Origin: Vibrio sp. CDRSL-10 TSBA
GTDB lineage: Bacteria; Pseudomonadota; Gammaproteobacteria; Enterobacterales; Vibrionaceae
Length of the DNA: 64,000 nucleotides
NCBI GenBank assembly: GCA_039696685.1
Contig: CP155566.1
Coordinates: 2,914,001-2,978,000 of the forward strand
Reading direction: 5' to 3'
Shown: positions 43,915 to 54,540 of the stretch, piece after piece
How positions within the stretch are numbered: the first letter of the stretch is position 1
Layout: every line of letters begins with the position of its first letter
Notes under the pieces: model-generated
What the model was told of the DNA's origin: nothing
Seen by the model: only the letters and a program-made list of their open reading frames with translations
Database searches by the model: none
Program-made: the position numbers and the translations under genes

Positions 43915-43957
43915 GATAAAAAAACCTCAGACTGGATCACTCCAATCTGAGGTTACT
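43915..43957 (-). terminator. Terminator after leuO
   Basis: On the minus strand, a 14-bp stem (AACCTCAGATTGGA with one mismatch in its partner) and loop GTGA followed by seven T. Confidence 0.9.
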
Positions 43958-43975
43958 TCTGGCCTGAGAGGCTGA

Positions 43976-44933
43976 TTATCCGGCGACGACGTCACCACAA
44001 ATCATCATTAACTGATCTCGTAACCAAATGTGTCCTTTGTCTTTTTCACTCGATTCATGCCAGCTCAGATAACCACTGATACGGCCGTGATCAAACGGGA
44101 AACTCCAGCATTTGCAGCTCTTGCTTGTTGGCGGCATTTTCCACCATCCAGCGTGGAGCAATGGTCACCAGCTCAGACTGGCCAACCACATACAGTACGT
44201 TGCTCAGACCGGTACCTTCATAGCTTGGCTGACAATCCAGTTCACGATAAGCCTGCTCAGAAAAACTGCGCTGGCCATGGACTTTGGACAGCTTAGCGTG
44301 CTGCTCGCGCGCCAGCTCTTCACGACTGACCGAACCCTGGATACGCGGGTGATTTTTTGAAGTGACCACCACCAGCTCATCCTGGAAGATTTCTGTACTG
44401 GAGAAACCCTGCTCATCAAAGTGAGCGTAATCGATGACGAAATCGATCTCCTGATAACGCATACGCTCAGCCAGTTGACGATCAAATTCCGCATCTAAGT
44501 GCAGTTGAACGTTCGGAGCCTGCTGGTGAATTCCGGTCATGATTTGCGGTGCGAAGCGAATATCACACGGACTGCAAATCGCCAGTTTAAACAGGCGGGT
44601 GGAAGACTCAGGGGCAAACACCGCGCTTGGCAGTTCATTGCGAATTAATTGCAGAGCCTGACGGATAGGAGCAAACAACTGACGCGCACGCTGGGTTGGC
44701 TGGATACCACGCCCCTGGCGCATAAACAGCTCATCATTAAACATCACTTTCAGACGGGCAACGGCGTTACTCACCGCCGGTTGAGACATGCCCAGATTGT
44801 GTGCGGCTCGGGTAATGTTCTGCTCTTGCATGACAGCATCAAACACCGTCAGCAAATTGAGGTCTACACCACGTAATGTACTTTCCATTCGATAGCTGGC
44901 TATGGCGCTCATCGTATCTTTTCTATCTAGCAT
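43976..44933 (-). CDS. leuO: LysR-family transcriptional regulator LeuO (one frameshift)
   Basis: About 318 residues from 44933, or 303-311 if one of two later ATGs (44912, 44888) is used. The helix-turn-helix is at the N-terminus (RGVDLNLLTVFDAVMQEQNITRAAHNLGMSQPAVSNAVARL printed in parts: DLNLLTVFDAVMQ and MSQPAVSNAVARL), followed by the substrate-binding-like effector domain. The frame breaks at 44100-44102 (GAAAC for GAAC, plus strand). Restored, the end reads QMLEFPFDHGRISGYLSW...RDQLMMICGDVVAG. In V. cholerae LeuO acts downstream of ToxR in bile and acid responses; in enterics it relieves H-NS silencing, including at leuABCD and ilvIH, its neighbours here. Confidence 0.92.
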
Positions 44934-45293
44934 TTGGTACGCCTCTTCGTAGTTGTCTGCTCACAGTCGCGAAAAATTCGACGACTTATTGATGTCCGGA
45001 GGGGCAAGTGAATAGCCATTATTGGTGGTATTTATCCACCGGATACATCCATCGGGAAATCTAATATCAACATTCCCTAATCGATTGGCAATACGATTGA
45101 TAAAAAGTCAGTATTTTTTACCCGAAGACAAAAAAAGCCAATACAATTCAATGCATTGGCTTTTTATAAAAAAATATAAAAATCGATATCAATGACATAA
45201 CCACACTCATTGACTGGATTAATGAATAAAAGTTTTATCGTTAACCGTCATTCGTCGGGTTAATACAAGCATCAAATCCAATCATGAGAGCAA
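44934..45293. other. leuO upstream region
   Basis: About 360 AT-rich bases between the glycosyltransferase gene and leuO. It contains the terminator at 45131-45166 and a short GGTGG-TATTTAT-CCACC hairpin near 45027-45043. The A+T richness suits an H-NS/LeuO-controlled promoter; no gene is visible. Confidence 0.5.
45131..45166 (-). terminator. Terminator after the glycosyltransferase gene
   Basis: Stem AAAAAGCCAAT / ATTGGCTTTTT with flanking A and T runs, about 130 bases after the gene's stop on the minus strand. Confidence 0.85.
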
Positions 45294-46341
45294 TTAATTT
45301 ATTGAGACATAGCTCGGAAAATCGACCTGTTGCCATAAACTGTTGCATAGCTCAGAGTGATCATTCCAGTGGCCTTTCAGTACCCAATCAACGATTGCAT
45401 TCGCCACATTAGGGTAAACCACTTTCTCAGCCTGTTTCTCATCCAGCCAGCGGCTCACTGCGGAAGGATCGAGAAAATCCATCACTGAAGCCAACCCGAG
45501 AATATCTAATGTCGCGACATTACTTTGCTGTTCAAACTGACCATTCAGCGGCTTGAGCAAAAGTTTCTTACCCAGCGACATCGCCTCTGACGGCAGCTCA
45601 AAACCACCATTGGCCATCACACCGGCACAATGATGTAAATGTTGTTGAAAGCGACTGTGACAAAGCGAACGCAACTCAACGTTCTCGATCACTTCATCTT
45701 CCACAATATTGGGGTGATAAAACACAAACTGATGATTGGCAAAACGGAACAGCAGCTCACATACATGTTCAACATTTTCAAACGGCAGATAGACCAGGAT
45801 GTAATCCTGACAGCTGCTCGGTTGCAGTGAAGTGTGCACAATAGGCGGCAGAATCGGCTGTTCAAAATGATACCAGTGCAGGCCGAGGTGGTGATCGGCC
45901 GGAGCGAAACGGCGCATGATCACTTTATCGAGCCAGCTCGCACCTTTCAGAGGCACCGAGTAACGAAAAGCGTTTCTGATGGCTGATACCGATGCAAGGA
46001 ACCTTTTGCTGCTTTGCCGCCCAGGCGGACACCGGCTCAAAGTCGTTCAGCACCAGATCATAAGCAGAGAGATCCAACTGCTTAATTTCGCGCAGCAGTT
46101 GCAGCGGACTATTATTGAGTGCGGTTTTGCAATAATTCACCCGCCCCTTATCGGTGGCAAACGTCATTCCACGCCGGGTCTGATAATCCCCAAAACACTC
46201 CATCGAGAAATATTGTCCCTGCGCCCGGCCGGAAAACAGAAAGTCAATTTGCGCACCGCGCAGGGCAAATGCGTCACACATGGCTCGCGCACGGGTTATG
46301 TGCCCGTTGCCCGTGCCTTGCACACCGTAAAGGATCTTCAC
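45294..46341 (-). CDS. MJ1255/VC2487 family glycosyltransferase-like protein (one frameshift)
   Basis: GT-B fold protein related to MurG/UDP-glucuronosyltransferases, 348 residues after repair. The N-terminal MKILYGVQGTGNGHITRA is the family signature (G-GNGH loop), and a C-terminal nucleotide-sugar region shows CAGVMANGGFELPSEAMSLGKKLL. It starts at a GTG (46339-46341) that overlaps the stop of the upstream PAP2 gene, so the two are coupled. The frame breaks at 45973-45975 (GAAAC for GAAC, minus strand) in IGISHQNAFRYSVPL. Substrates are unknown; the partner lipid phosphatase suggests a glycolipid or lipid-carrier reaction. Confidence 0.88.
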
Positions 46342-46877
46342 AGGAAGCTCTCCAGCAATAACAGCGACAGAGTCGCACTGCCGATGCCCAGACAGGCACC
46401 AATCAGTACATCACTTAAAAAATGCACCCCGAGCAAAATACGGGCACTGCCAATCAATGCCGCCCATAACAGGGCCAGTGCATAAATCTCAGGATAGAAA
46501 TGCCCAATCAGGGTAGCCATGACAAAGGCTGCTGCGGTGTGGCCGGATGGCAGGCTGTAGCGATCAGACGGAGTAATAAAAGCGGTCAGATGAGGCGACA
46601 ACTCTGCCGGTCGACGGCGTTGAAAACTGTTTTTTAACCCCCAGTACACCGGTAACTCAAACGCGAACGCCAGCAGACCGGCATACAAAAAAAGATGTCC
46701 GTTGTGCCCATCCAACGCCCACGCCAATAACCCGAACAAAACGTACAAGTGGCCGTCACCAGTATGGGATACGGCCCTGCTCACCCGGGCTATCGGCTGA
46801 TTGAATTTGTGTTGTAAACACAGTAGTGAAAAGGCCAAGTCAAGCTTAGCGATAGGTTCGATGGTACGCATAAGCAC
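46338..46877 (-). CDS. PAP2-superfamily membrane phosphatase
   Basis: 179 residues with five to six hydrophobic segments and the three PAP2 motifs: KNSFQRRRP, PSGHTAAAF and SARILLGVHFLSD (SR-x5-H-x3-D), holding the catalytic His residues. Such enzymes remove phosphate from undecaprenyl pyrophosphate, phosphatidic acid or lipid A. It is upstream of and overlaps the glycosyltransferase gene, implying a joint pathway, possibly glycolipid synthesis or lipid-carrier recycling. Intact; the substrate is inferred only to be lipid-linked. Confidence 0.88.
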   Translation of the reverse strand: MLMRTIEPIAKLDLAFSLLCLQHKFNQPIARVSRAVSHTGDGHLYVLFGLLAWALDGHNGHLFLYAGLLAFAFELPVYWGLKNSFQRRRPAELSPHLTAFITPSDRYSLPSGHTAAAFVMATLIGHFYPEIYALALLWAALIGSARILLGVHFLSDVLIGACLGIGSATLSLLLLESFL

Positions 46878-47230
46878 TCTTCTCCCTGTTGAGATACCCT
46901 ATCTAGGCCAAAGATAAGAGCAGCAGATGACAAATCGGTGATGCTTTGTTTGTAAATGAATGACAAAGTCAGCGAGCAGAAGATAATGCACGCGCTTAAC
47001 GTCAAATAAGCACCCTGTTGCTATAAAACACAACAAAAGACAAAGAGAGAAAACTTCGGTGACACTGTATTTAGAGTGGGGTCGCAGCACAAGCAGCAGC
47101 ATATAATGCTACCCATAGGTTTGATTACAATTTAAAACTCCAGACCACGAATAAAAAATCAACTTATGGTTGACGTGCTCAAGTGAGTGCGGTACTAATC
47201 TGTTATCTTAATTTTGGTGGTCAGCTTGTC
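46878..47230. other. Control region between the PAP2 gene and leuL
   Basis: About 350 bases between divergent units. It holds the leu promoter at 47170-47198; the rest is AT-rich without recognisable genes. Confidence 0.6.
47170..47198 (+). promoter_or_regulatory. Promoter of the leu operon
   Basis: -35 TTGACG (47170-47175), 17-base spacer, -10 TACTAA (47193-47198). Transcription would start near 47205, about 26 bases before the leuL ATG, which suits an attenuated leader. Confidence 0.75.
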
Positions 47231-47293
47231 ATGACAATGCGCTTTTCTCTACTCCTCAGCCTGCTCCTTATCGTGATTCCATCGCGCGGGTAG
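47231..47293 (+). CDS. leuL: leu operon leader peptide
   Basis: A 20-codon frame, MTMRFSLLLSLLLIVIPSRG, with six Leu codons in the seven-codon run CTA CTC CTC AGC CTG CTC CTT. It lies after a good promoter and 35 bases before a strong intrinsic terminator that precedes leuA. This is the layout of leucine attenuation: starvation for Leu-tRNA stalls the ribosome on the run and allows an antiterminator to form. Too short for ordinary gene calling. E. coli LeuL has four tandem Leu codons; this one has more. Confidence 0.88.
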   Translation: MTMRFSLLLSLLLIVIPSRG

Positions 47294-47326
47294 TCTGTGG
47301 CAGAAAAACACCACAACAGATTTACA

Positions 47327-47355
47327 AAAACCCGCATCCAATGCGGGTTTTTTTA
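47327..47355 (+). terminator. leu attenuator terminator
   Basis: Stem AACCCGCAT / ATGCGGGTT with loop CCA followed by T6, between leuL and leuA. The preceding sequence can form alternative pairings typical of attenuation. Confidence 0.9.
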
Positions 47356-47405
47356 TAATTAAATTCAGGAAGTAAACGATTAACTCTCGGAAAGAGGAAG
47401 CAAAC

Positions 47406-48957
47406 ATGAACGATCAGGTGATTATATTCGACACAACGTTGCGCGATGGTGAACAAGCATTATCTGCCAGCCTAACTGTAAAGGAGAAGCTGCAAATCGC
47501 ATTCGCACTGGAACGCCTGGGTGTTGACGTGATCGAAGCGGGCTTTCCGGTTTCATCACCTGGTGATTTTGAATCGGTGCAAACCATCGCTAAAAACATC
47601 AAAAACAGTCGTATTTGTGCCCTTTCCCGCGCCGTTGCAAAAGATATCGATGTCGCAGCAGAAGCACTGAAAGTCGCTGAAGCTTTCCGAATCCACACCT
47701 TCCTGGCTACTTCCACCATTCACGTTCAAGACAAATTACGCCGCACTTATGATGATGTGGTAGAAATGGCAGTAAATGCCGTTAAACATGCGCGTAACTA
47801 CACCGATGATGTCGAGTTCTCATGTGAAGATGCAGGCCGTACTCCTATCGATAATCTGTGCCGTATGGTTGAAGCGGCGATTAATGCGGGCGCGACCACA
47901 ATTAACATTCCGGATACCGTGGGTTACACCCTGCCTAGCGAATTCGGTGGTATTATTGAGCAGTTGTTTAACCGCGTACCAAACATCGATAAAGCCGTTA
48001 TCTCTGTGCACTGTCACGATGACTTAGGCTTATCGGTTGCCAACTCAATTGCAGCAGTTCAAGCAGGTGCACGTCAGGTAGAAGGGACTATCAACGGTAT
48101 CGGTGAACGCGCCGGTAATACCGCTCTGGAAGAAGTGGCCATGATCATCAAAACGCGTGGCGAAACTGATGGGCGTAAAAACCGGCTTCAAGCATGAAGA
48201 AATCAGCCGTACCAGTAAACTGGTCAGCCAGTTGTGTAACATGCCGATTCAAAGTAACAAAGCAATCGTTGGTGCCAATGCCTTCAGCCACTCTTCCGGT
48301 ATCCACCAGGACGGCATGCTGAAGAATAAGAATACCTACGAAATCATGACACCGGAGTCAATTGGCCTGAAAAACCAGGCTCTGAACCTGACCAGCCGCA
48401 GCGGCCGTGCTGCAGTGAAGAGCCACATGGATAGCATGGGTTACAACGAGGCTGAGTACAATCTGGATGCCTTGTACGCCGACTTCCTGAAACTGGCTGA
48501 CCGTAAAGGCCAGGTGTTTGACTACGATCTGGAAGCGCTGATGCACTTCTCTAATCTGCGCGAAGAAGATGACTTCTACAAGCTGAACTACCTGAGCGTC
48601 CAATCCGGCAGTGTGATGGCGACAACATCCATCAAACTGCAATGCGGTGACGAAGAGAAATGCGAAGCGGCAGTCGGCAACGGCCCGGTAGATGCACTAT
48701 ACCAGTGTATCTACCGCATCACCGGTTACGATATCGTACTGGACAAGTTTGACCTGACCGCGAAAGGCGAAGGCGAAGACGGCTTAGGCCAGGCAGATAT
48801 CATTGCTAACTACAAAGGCCGTAAATATCACGGTACCGGCATCTCGACCGATATCGTAGAGGCATCCGGCCAGGCACTGCTGCACGTGATTAACAGCATT
48901 CACCGTGCCGACCAGATTGCCGAAATTAAACAGAAAAAGAAAATAGCGACGGTTTAA
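47406..48957 (+). CDS. leuA: 2-isopropylmalate synthase LeuA (one frameshift)
   Basis: First committed step of leucine synthesis, 516 residues after repair. The TIM barrel has [11 protein letters not shown] (metal and substrate loop) and [13 protein letters not shown]. The C-terminal regulatory domain binds leucine. The frame breaks at 48163-48165 (GAAAC for GAAC) in [14 protein letters not shown]; this is the only one of the 22 sites where C, not A or G, precedes GAAC. A ribosome site AGAGGAAG precedes the ATG. First structural gene of leuABCD. Confidence 0.95.
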
Positions 48958-49008
48958 CACCGTCACTATCGCAAACACAACTTTGAACGAAAAATATCAG
49001 ATACGTAA

Positions 49009-50109
<1,101 letters not shown>

Positions 50110-50130
50110 TCGTCTCAAGCATAACTAAAA

Positions 50131-50150
50131 GAGCCGGTTTAAACCGGCTC
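50131..50150. other. 20-bp perfect palindrome between leuB and leuC
   Basis: GAGCCGGTTTAAACCGGCTC is fully self-complementary and lies between the leuB stop (50109) and leuC start (50184). No T-run follows. It can act as an mRNA stability hairpin or a partial terminator that tunes leuCD levels. Confidence 0.6.
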
Positions 50151-50183
50151 CACTCTGGCTCTCTTGAGCTCAAGGAAGTAGCA

Positions 50184-51591
50184 ATGTCCCAAGCAAAAAC
50201 CTTATACGAAAAAGTTTACGATGCGCACGTTGTCGTTGCGGCGCAAGGTGAAAACCCGATTCTGTATATCGACCGTCACCTGGTACATGAAGTCACCTCA
50301 CCACAGGCATTTGACGGCCTGCGCGAAAAAGGCCGCCAAGTGCGTCAGGTCGGTAAGACCTTCGCCACCATGGATCACAACGTATCGACCACCACCAAAG
50401 ACATCAATGCGTCTGGCGAGATGGCCCGCATTCAGATGGAAACGCTGTCCAAGAAACTGTGAAGAGTTTGGTGTTACCCTGTATGACCTCAACCATAAAT
50501 ATCAGGGTATCGTGCACGTTATGGGGCCGGAGCTGGGTATTACCCTGCCGGGCATGACGATTGTATGTGGTGACTCACATACCGCGACTCACGGCGCATT
50601 CGGTTCATTGGCGTTTGGTATTGGTACGTCGGAAGTTGAACACGTTCTGGCGACTCAGACGCTGAAACAAGCACGCGCCAAAACCATGAAAATCGAAGTG
50701 AAAGGCAAAGTGGCAGCGGGTATTACCGCGAAAGATATCGTGCTGGCTATCATTGGTGAAACCACTGCTGCCGGCGGTACCGGCTACGTGGTTGAATTCT
50801 GCGGCGAAGCTATCCGTGATCTATCGATGGAAGGCCGTATGACCGTGTGTAACATGGCCATTGAGTTAGGTGCAAAAGCCGGCTTGATCGCACCAGATGA
50901 GACCACATTCAACTACATCAAAGGTCGTAAGTTTGCACCAAGCGGTGCTGACTGGGATGCCGCCGTCGAGTACTGGAAAACCTTTAAAACAGACGAAGAT
51001 GCGCAGTTCGATGCTGTCGTGACTCTGAACGGTGCTGACATCAAACCTCAGGTGACCTGGGGAACAAACCCGGGTCAGGTGATCGCAGTCGATCAACCGA
51101 TTCCGGCTCCGGCTTCATTTGCCGATCCGGTGGAGCGTGCTTCAGCAGAAAAAGCACTGGCTTACATGGGCCTGGAAGCAGGCAAAATGCTGTCTGACTA
51201 CCCGGTTGATAAAGTCTTCGTCGGTTCTTGTACTAACTCACGTATTGAAGATATGCGTGCAGCAGCCGCAGTTGCCAAAGGCAAAAAGGTTGCTTCTCAC
51301 GTACAGGCCCTGATCGTCCCTGGCTCTGAACAGGTGAAAGCTCAGGCCGAACAAGAAGGTCTGGATAAGATCTTTATCGAAGCAGGTTTTGAATGGCGCC
51401 TGCCAGGTTGCTCAATGTGTCTGGCGATGAACAATGACCGCTTAGGTCCTGGGGAGCGTTGTGCATCAACCTCCAACCGTAACTTTGAAGGCCGTCAGGG
51501 CCGTGATGGTCGTACCCATCTGGTCAGCCCGGCAATGGCAGCAGCAGCAGCGATCGCTGGCCACTTCGTCGATATCCGCGAAATTAACTAA
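50184..51591 (+). CDS. leuC: 3-isopropylmalate dehydratase large subunit LeuC (one frameshift)
   Basis: Fe-S isomerase subunit, 468 residues after repair. The cluster cysteines are in VGSCTNSR (about residue 350) and CSMC (about 411-414), and [12 protein letters not shown] is the aconitase-family loop. The frame breaks at 50454-50456 (GAAAC for GAAC) in [14 protein letters not shown]. It starts [15 protein letters not shown] with AAGGAAG upstream. Works with LeuD, whose start follows by 18 bases. Confidence 0.95.
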
Positions 51592-51609
51592 GGACAGAGG
51601 ACATAAACA

Positions 51610-52213
51610 ATGGCAGGTTTTCAACAACATACAGGCTTAGTGGTTCCTCTGGACGCAGCAAACGTCGATACAGATGCCATCATCCCGAAACAGTTTCTGC
51701 AGAAAGTAAACCGCATCGGTTTTGGTAAGCACCTGTTCCACGACTGGCGCTTCCTGGATGATGCCGGTCTTGAAGCCAACCCGGAATTTGTGATGAACAA
51801 GGCCCGCTATCAGGGAGCAAGTATTCTGCTGGCGCGCGAGAAACTTCGGCTGTGGCTCATCTCGTGAGCACGCCCCATGGGCACTGGCGGATTACGGTAT
51901 CCGTGTGATGATCGCACCAAGCTTTGCGGACATTTTCTACGGTAACTCAATCAACAACCAGATGGTTCCGGTACGCCTGACCGAGCAGGAAGTCGATGAA
52001 CTGTTCACTTACGTTGAAGCTAACGAAGGTGCACAAATCACGGTTGATCTGGAAAGCATGACAGTTTCTGCGAATGGCAAAAGCTACTCATTCGAAATCG
52101 ATGAGTTCCGTCGTCACTGCCTGCTCAACGGTTTAGACAACATCGGCCTGACTCTTCAGCATGAAGCGAAGATCGCCGAATACGAAGCGAAAATCCCGGC
52201 GTTTCTGAAATAA
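51610..52213 (+). CDS. leuD: 3-isopropylmalate dehydratase small subunit LeuD (one frameshift)
   Basis: Swivel-domain subunit that completes the LeuCD active site, 200 residues after repair. The substrate-binding segments are [17 protein letters not shown] near the N-terminus and [17 protein letters not shown]. The latter is where the frame breaks, at 51841-51843 (GAAAC for GAAC); the printed frame stops at 51865-51867. Last gene of leuABCD, followed by a strong terminator. Confidence 0.95.
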
Positions 52214-52235
52214 CGGCGCGATTGAGATTATTTAC

Positions 52236-52262
52236 CAGGGCTGCATACTGCAGCCCTTTTTT
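52236..52262 (+). terminator. Terminator after leuD
   Basis: Stem GGGCTGCA / TGCAGCCC with a three-base loop TAC followed by T6. Confidence 0.92.
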
Positions 52263-52363
52263 GTACCTGACGTATTAGCGGCTAGTATTTACTTCTGTAA
52301 GTAACTGTCACCTTATCCGGTCTGAATGACCTCAGCTCAGCAACAGTAAGGAAAGTTAAGCCG

Positions 52364-53152
52364 ATGAAATATATACTGAGTTTATTATTCTGCTTACCTG
52401 TCAGCGTATTCGCTGCGCCAAAAGCGGATTTGTGGCTTTTCTGGGCGACCAGTAACCAAGAAAACCAGCAAAAAGTAGCGCATGACACCTGGCAACAACT
52501 GCTTGATCGCTATCTCTCCCACAATGGTGAATATACCTTGTTTGACTACGCCGCCGTCAGTCAGACAGATCAGCACAAACTCAGTCGTTACCTTTCCTCT
52601 CTGGCTGCTGTCGACCCAAGAAAGCTTAACCGCCCAGAACAATATGCCTACTGGATAAATCTCTACAACGCACAAACCGTACAACTCATCCTGCAACACT
52701 ATCCACTGGACTCCATTACCCAATTAGGCGGCCTGTTCAGCTTTGGGCCCTGGGATGACAAAGTACTTACCATTGCCGGTCAAAGGCTAACCCTGAATGA
52801 CATTGAGCATCGTATACTGCGCCCGATTTGGCTCGACCCCAGAACTCACTATGCACTCAACTGTGCCAGCCTGGGCTGTCCTAACCTGCAGCCTCAAGCC
52901 TTTACCGCTGATAATCTCGAACAGTTACTCGATAGTGCCGCACAAGAGTTTATCAACAGTGAAAAAGGCGCACACATGAAAGACGAAAAGCTGGTTCTCT
53001 CCAGTATTTATGACTGGTATCAGGCCGATTTTGGCTCCCGTCAGCAACTTATCCGGCACCTGGCAACCTATCGTGCAGACCTGTCCGGTTTTCAGGGCAA
53101 CATCCGCTATCAGTACAACTGGGCATTAAATGAGGCGGGAGCAGGAATATAG
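52364..53152 (+). CDS. DUF547 domain protein, secreted
   Basis: 262 residues with a signal peptide (MKYILSLLFCLPVSVFA, cut near residue 18). The DUF547 core shows YAYWINLYNAQTVQLIL and the paired Cys segment LNCASLGCPNLQPQAF. The function of DUF547 is unknown; distant similarity to papain-like folds has been suggested. Single gene after the leu terminator. Its TAG stop at 53150-53152 lies one base before the heptamer array at 53154. Intact. Confidence 0.85.
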   Translation: MKYILSLLFCLPVSVFAAPKADLWLFWATSNQENQQKVAHDTWQQLLDRYLSHNGEYTLFDYAAVSQTDQHKLSRYLSSLAAVDPRKLNRPEQYAYWINLYNAQTVQLILQHYPLDSITQLGGLFSFGPWDDKVLTIAGQRLTLNDIEHRILRPIWLDPRTHYALNCASLGCPNLQPQAFTADNLEQLLDSAAQEFINSEKGAHMKDEKLVLSSIYDWYQADFGSRQQLIRHLATYRADLSGFQGNIRYQYNWALNEAGAGI

Positions 53153-53485
53153 AGGGTCTAGGGTCTAGGGTCTAGGGTCTAGGGTCTAGGGTCTAGGGTC
53201 TAGGGTCTAGGGTCTAGGGTCTAGGGTCTAGGGTCTAGGGTCTAGGGTCTAGGGTCTAGGGTCTAGGGTCTAGGGTCTAGGGTCTAGGGTCTAGGGTCTA
53301 GGGTCTAGGGTCTAGAAAATATGTCGCATAGGGACATGGTAAGCAACACCCATGTGAGAACATTTATTGATAAAAACAGGGAGAAGGAAGGGACAAGTTA
53401 TCACTCTAGGAACTAGAAACCTAGGTTCCTATAATACCAATCGCACTAATTTTATGATCTAATATCAGCTTCAATAGGAGCTGAT
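53153..53485. other. Gene-free segment: heptamer array and IS left flank
   Basis: Holds the heptamer array, then about 120 bases without a gene, including a GGAACTAG...CCTAGGTTCC inverted stretch near 53410-53430. The latter contains a GAAAC that would make a cleaner palindrome as GAAC. Confidence 0.6.
53154..53315. repeat. Perfect heptamer tandem array (GGGTCTA)n
   Basis: About 23 unbroken copies of the 7-base unit GGGTCTA, 162 bases, with no substitution. It starts right after the DUF547 stop codon and ends before the IS element. As 7 is not a multiple of 3 and each unit contains TAG, it cannot be translated. Copy number should vary between isolates by replication slippage. CTAG is generally rare in enteric and Vibrio genomes, so such a CTAG-dense run stands out. 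Confidence 0.97.
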
Positions 53486-54528
53486 ATGACGACCCCTGAC
53501 TTCCCAAAACTTATTCGTGAAACATCCGATGCTAGGATGCGTACGAGACTTCTTGCTATATCTCATTTCGTGGATGGAAAAAGCCGCACTCAGATCGCCA
53601 AATATTTAAAAGCCAGCCGTACCAGTATCAATAACTGGGTCGCGGCTTATTTAAAGAATGGTGTTGAAGGCTTGGTAGAAAAGCAGCATACAGGCCGTCC
53701 TCCACGACTGACTGAAGACCAGCTATCTCAGTTAAAGCTGTACATCACTTCCAATGCGATTAAGCCTGAAGGTGGCAGACTACAGGGGACAGATATTATT
53801 GAATTCATCCATGAAGAATTTGGCCTATCGTACAGCTTATCAGGCATCTATAAGATATTGAGAAAGCTTGATTTAGTTTGGATAACAACGCGTTCAAAGC
53901 ACCCAAAGCAATCTGTAGAAGCACAAGAAGCTTTTAAAAAAATTCCCAATAGAAACGATCCTTAAGATCCCAGGACATGTTGCTTTAAAAGATGTTCAAA
54001 TCTGGTTTCAAGATGAAGCCAGATTTGGCCAGCGCAACACAACAACCCGAATATGGGCAGAAAAAGGGACTCGTCCCAGAGCGGTACAACAACAGCAATT
54101 TGAGTATGCGTACCTATTTGGAGCGGTGTGCGTTAATACCGGAGAAACTGAAGCTATTGTTGTTCCGATGAGCAACATGGAAGCAATGAAAGAGCAACTC
54201 AGGCTCATTTCTCAATCCACACCCGCAGACAAACATGCTGTCGTCATCATGGATCAAGCCAGTTGGCATCAAAGTTATCTTGCTGATTCATTCAAGAAAC
54301 CTGACTGTCATTCATATACCGCCCTATTCACCGGAACTCAACCCAATAGAGCAGGTATGGAGTTGGTTGCGTCAGAACGAAATAGCCAATAGGTGTTTTG
54401 AATGTTACGACGATATTGTCGACAAGCTGTGTAGTGCTTGGAATCGTTTTTGTGCAGACAAAAGCAGAGTCATTTCGCTCTGCTTTAGAGATTGGACTAT
54501 ATTGACCAGTTAATTAGTGTGATTGGTA
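53435..54528 (+). mobile_element. IS630-family insertion sequence
   Basis: About 1.1 kb. The ends match as inverted repeats: TACCAATCGCACTAATT on the left and, read from the right end inward, TACCAATCACACTAATT. The target is TA-rich, as usual for IS630/Tc1-mariner elements, but the exact TA duplication is ambiguous because several TA steps occur at both borders. One transposase gene lies inside. It inserted between the heptamer array and the rrn terminator region and breaks no recognisable gene. Confidence 0.85.
53486..54513 (+). CDS. IS630-family transposase (two frameshifts)
   Basis: About 341 residues when repaired. N-terminal helix-turn-helix (GKSRTQIAKYLKASRTSINNW) and winged helix, then the DDE core: FQDEARFGQ, VVIMDQASWHQ and the YSPELNPIEQVW motif with the final Glu. 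The first break is in an A7 run at 53937-53943, where one base less gives AFKKFPIETILKIPGH; dropping an A from the GAAAC ten bases further on would also restore frame. The run could also be a slippage site, as some IS630 elements use frameshifting. The second break, at 54297-54299, is GAAAC for GAAC in DSFKNLTVIHIPPY. Confidence 0.88.
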
Positions 54529-54540
54529 TAACCTTAAAAC

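Noticed and set aside
53154..53315. CRISPR array or telomere-like end
   Set aside because: Units are 7 bases long with no spacers. Although they look like telomeric repeats, the array is internal to a chromosome with genes on both sides.
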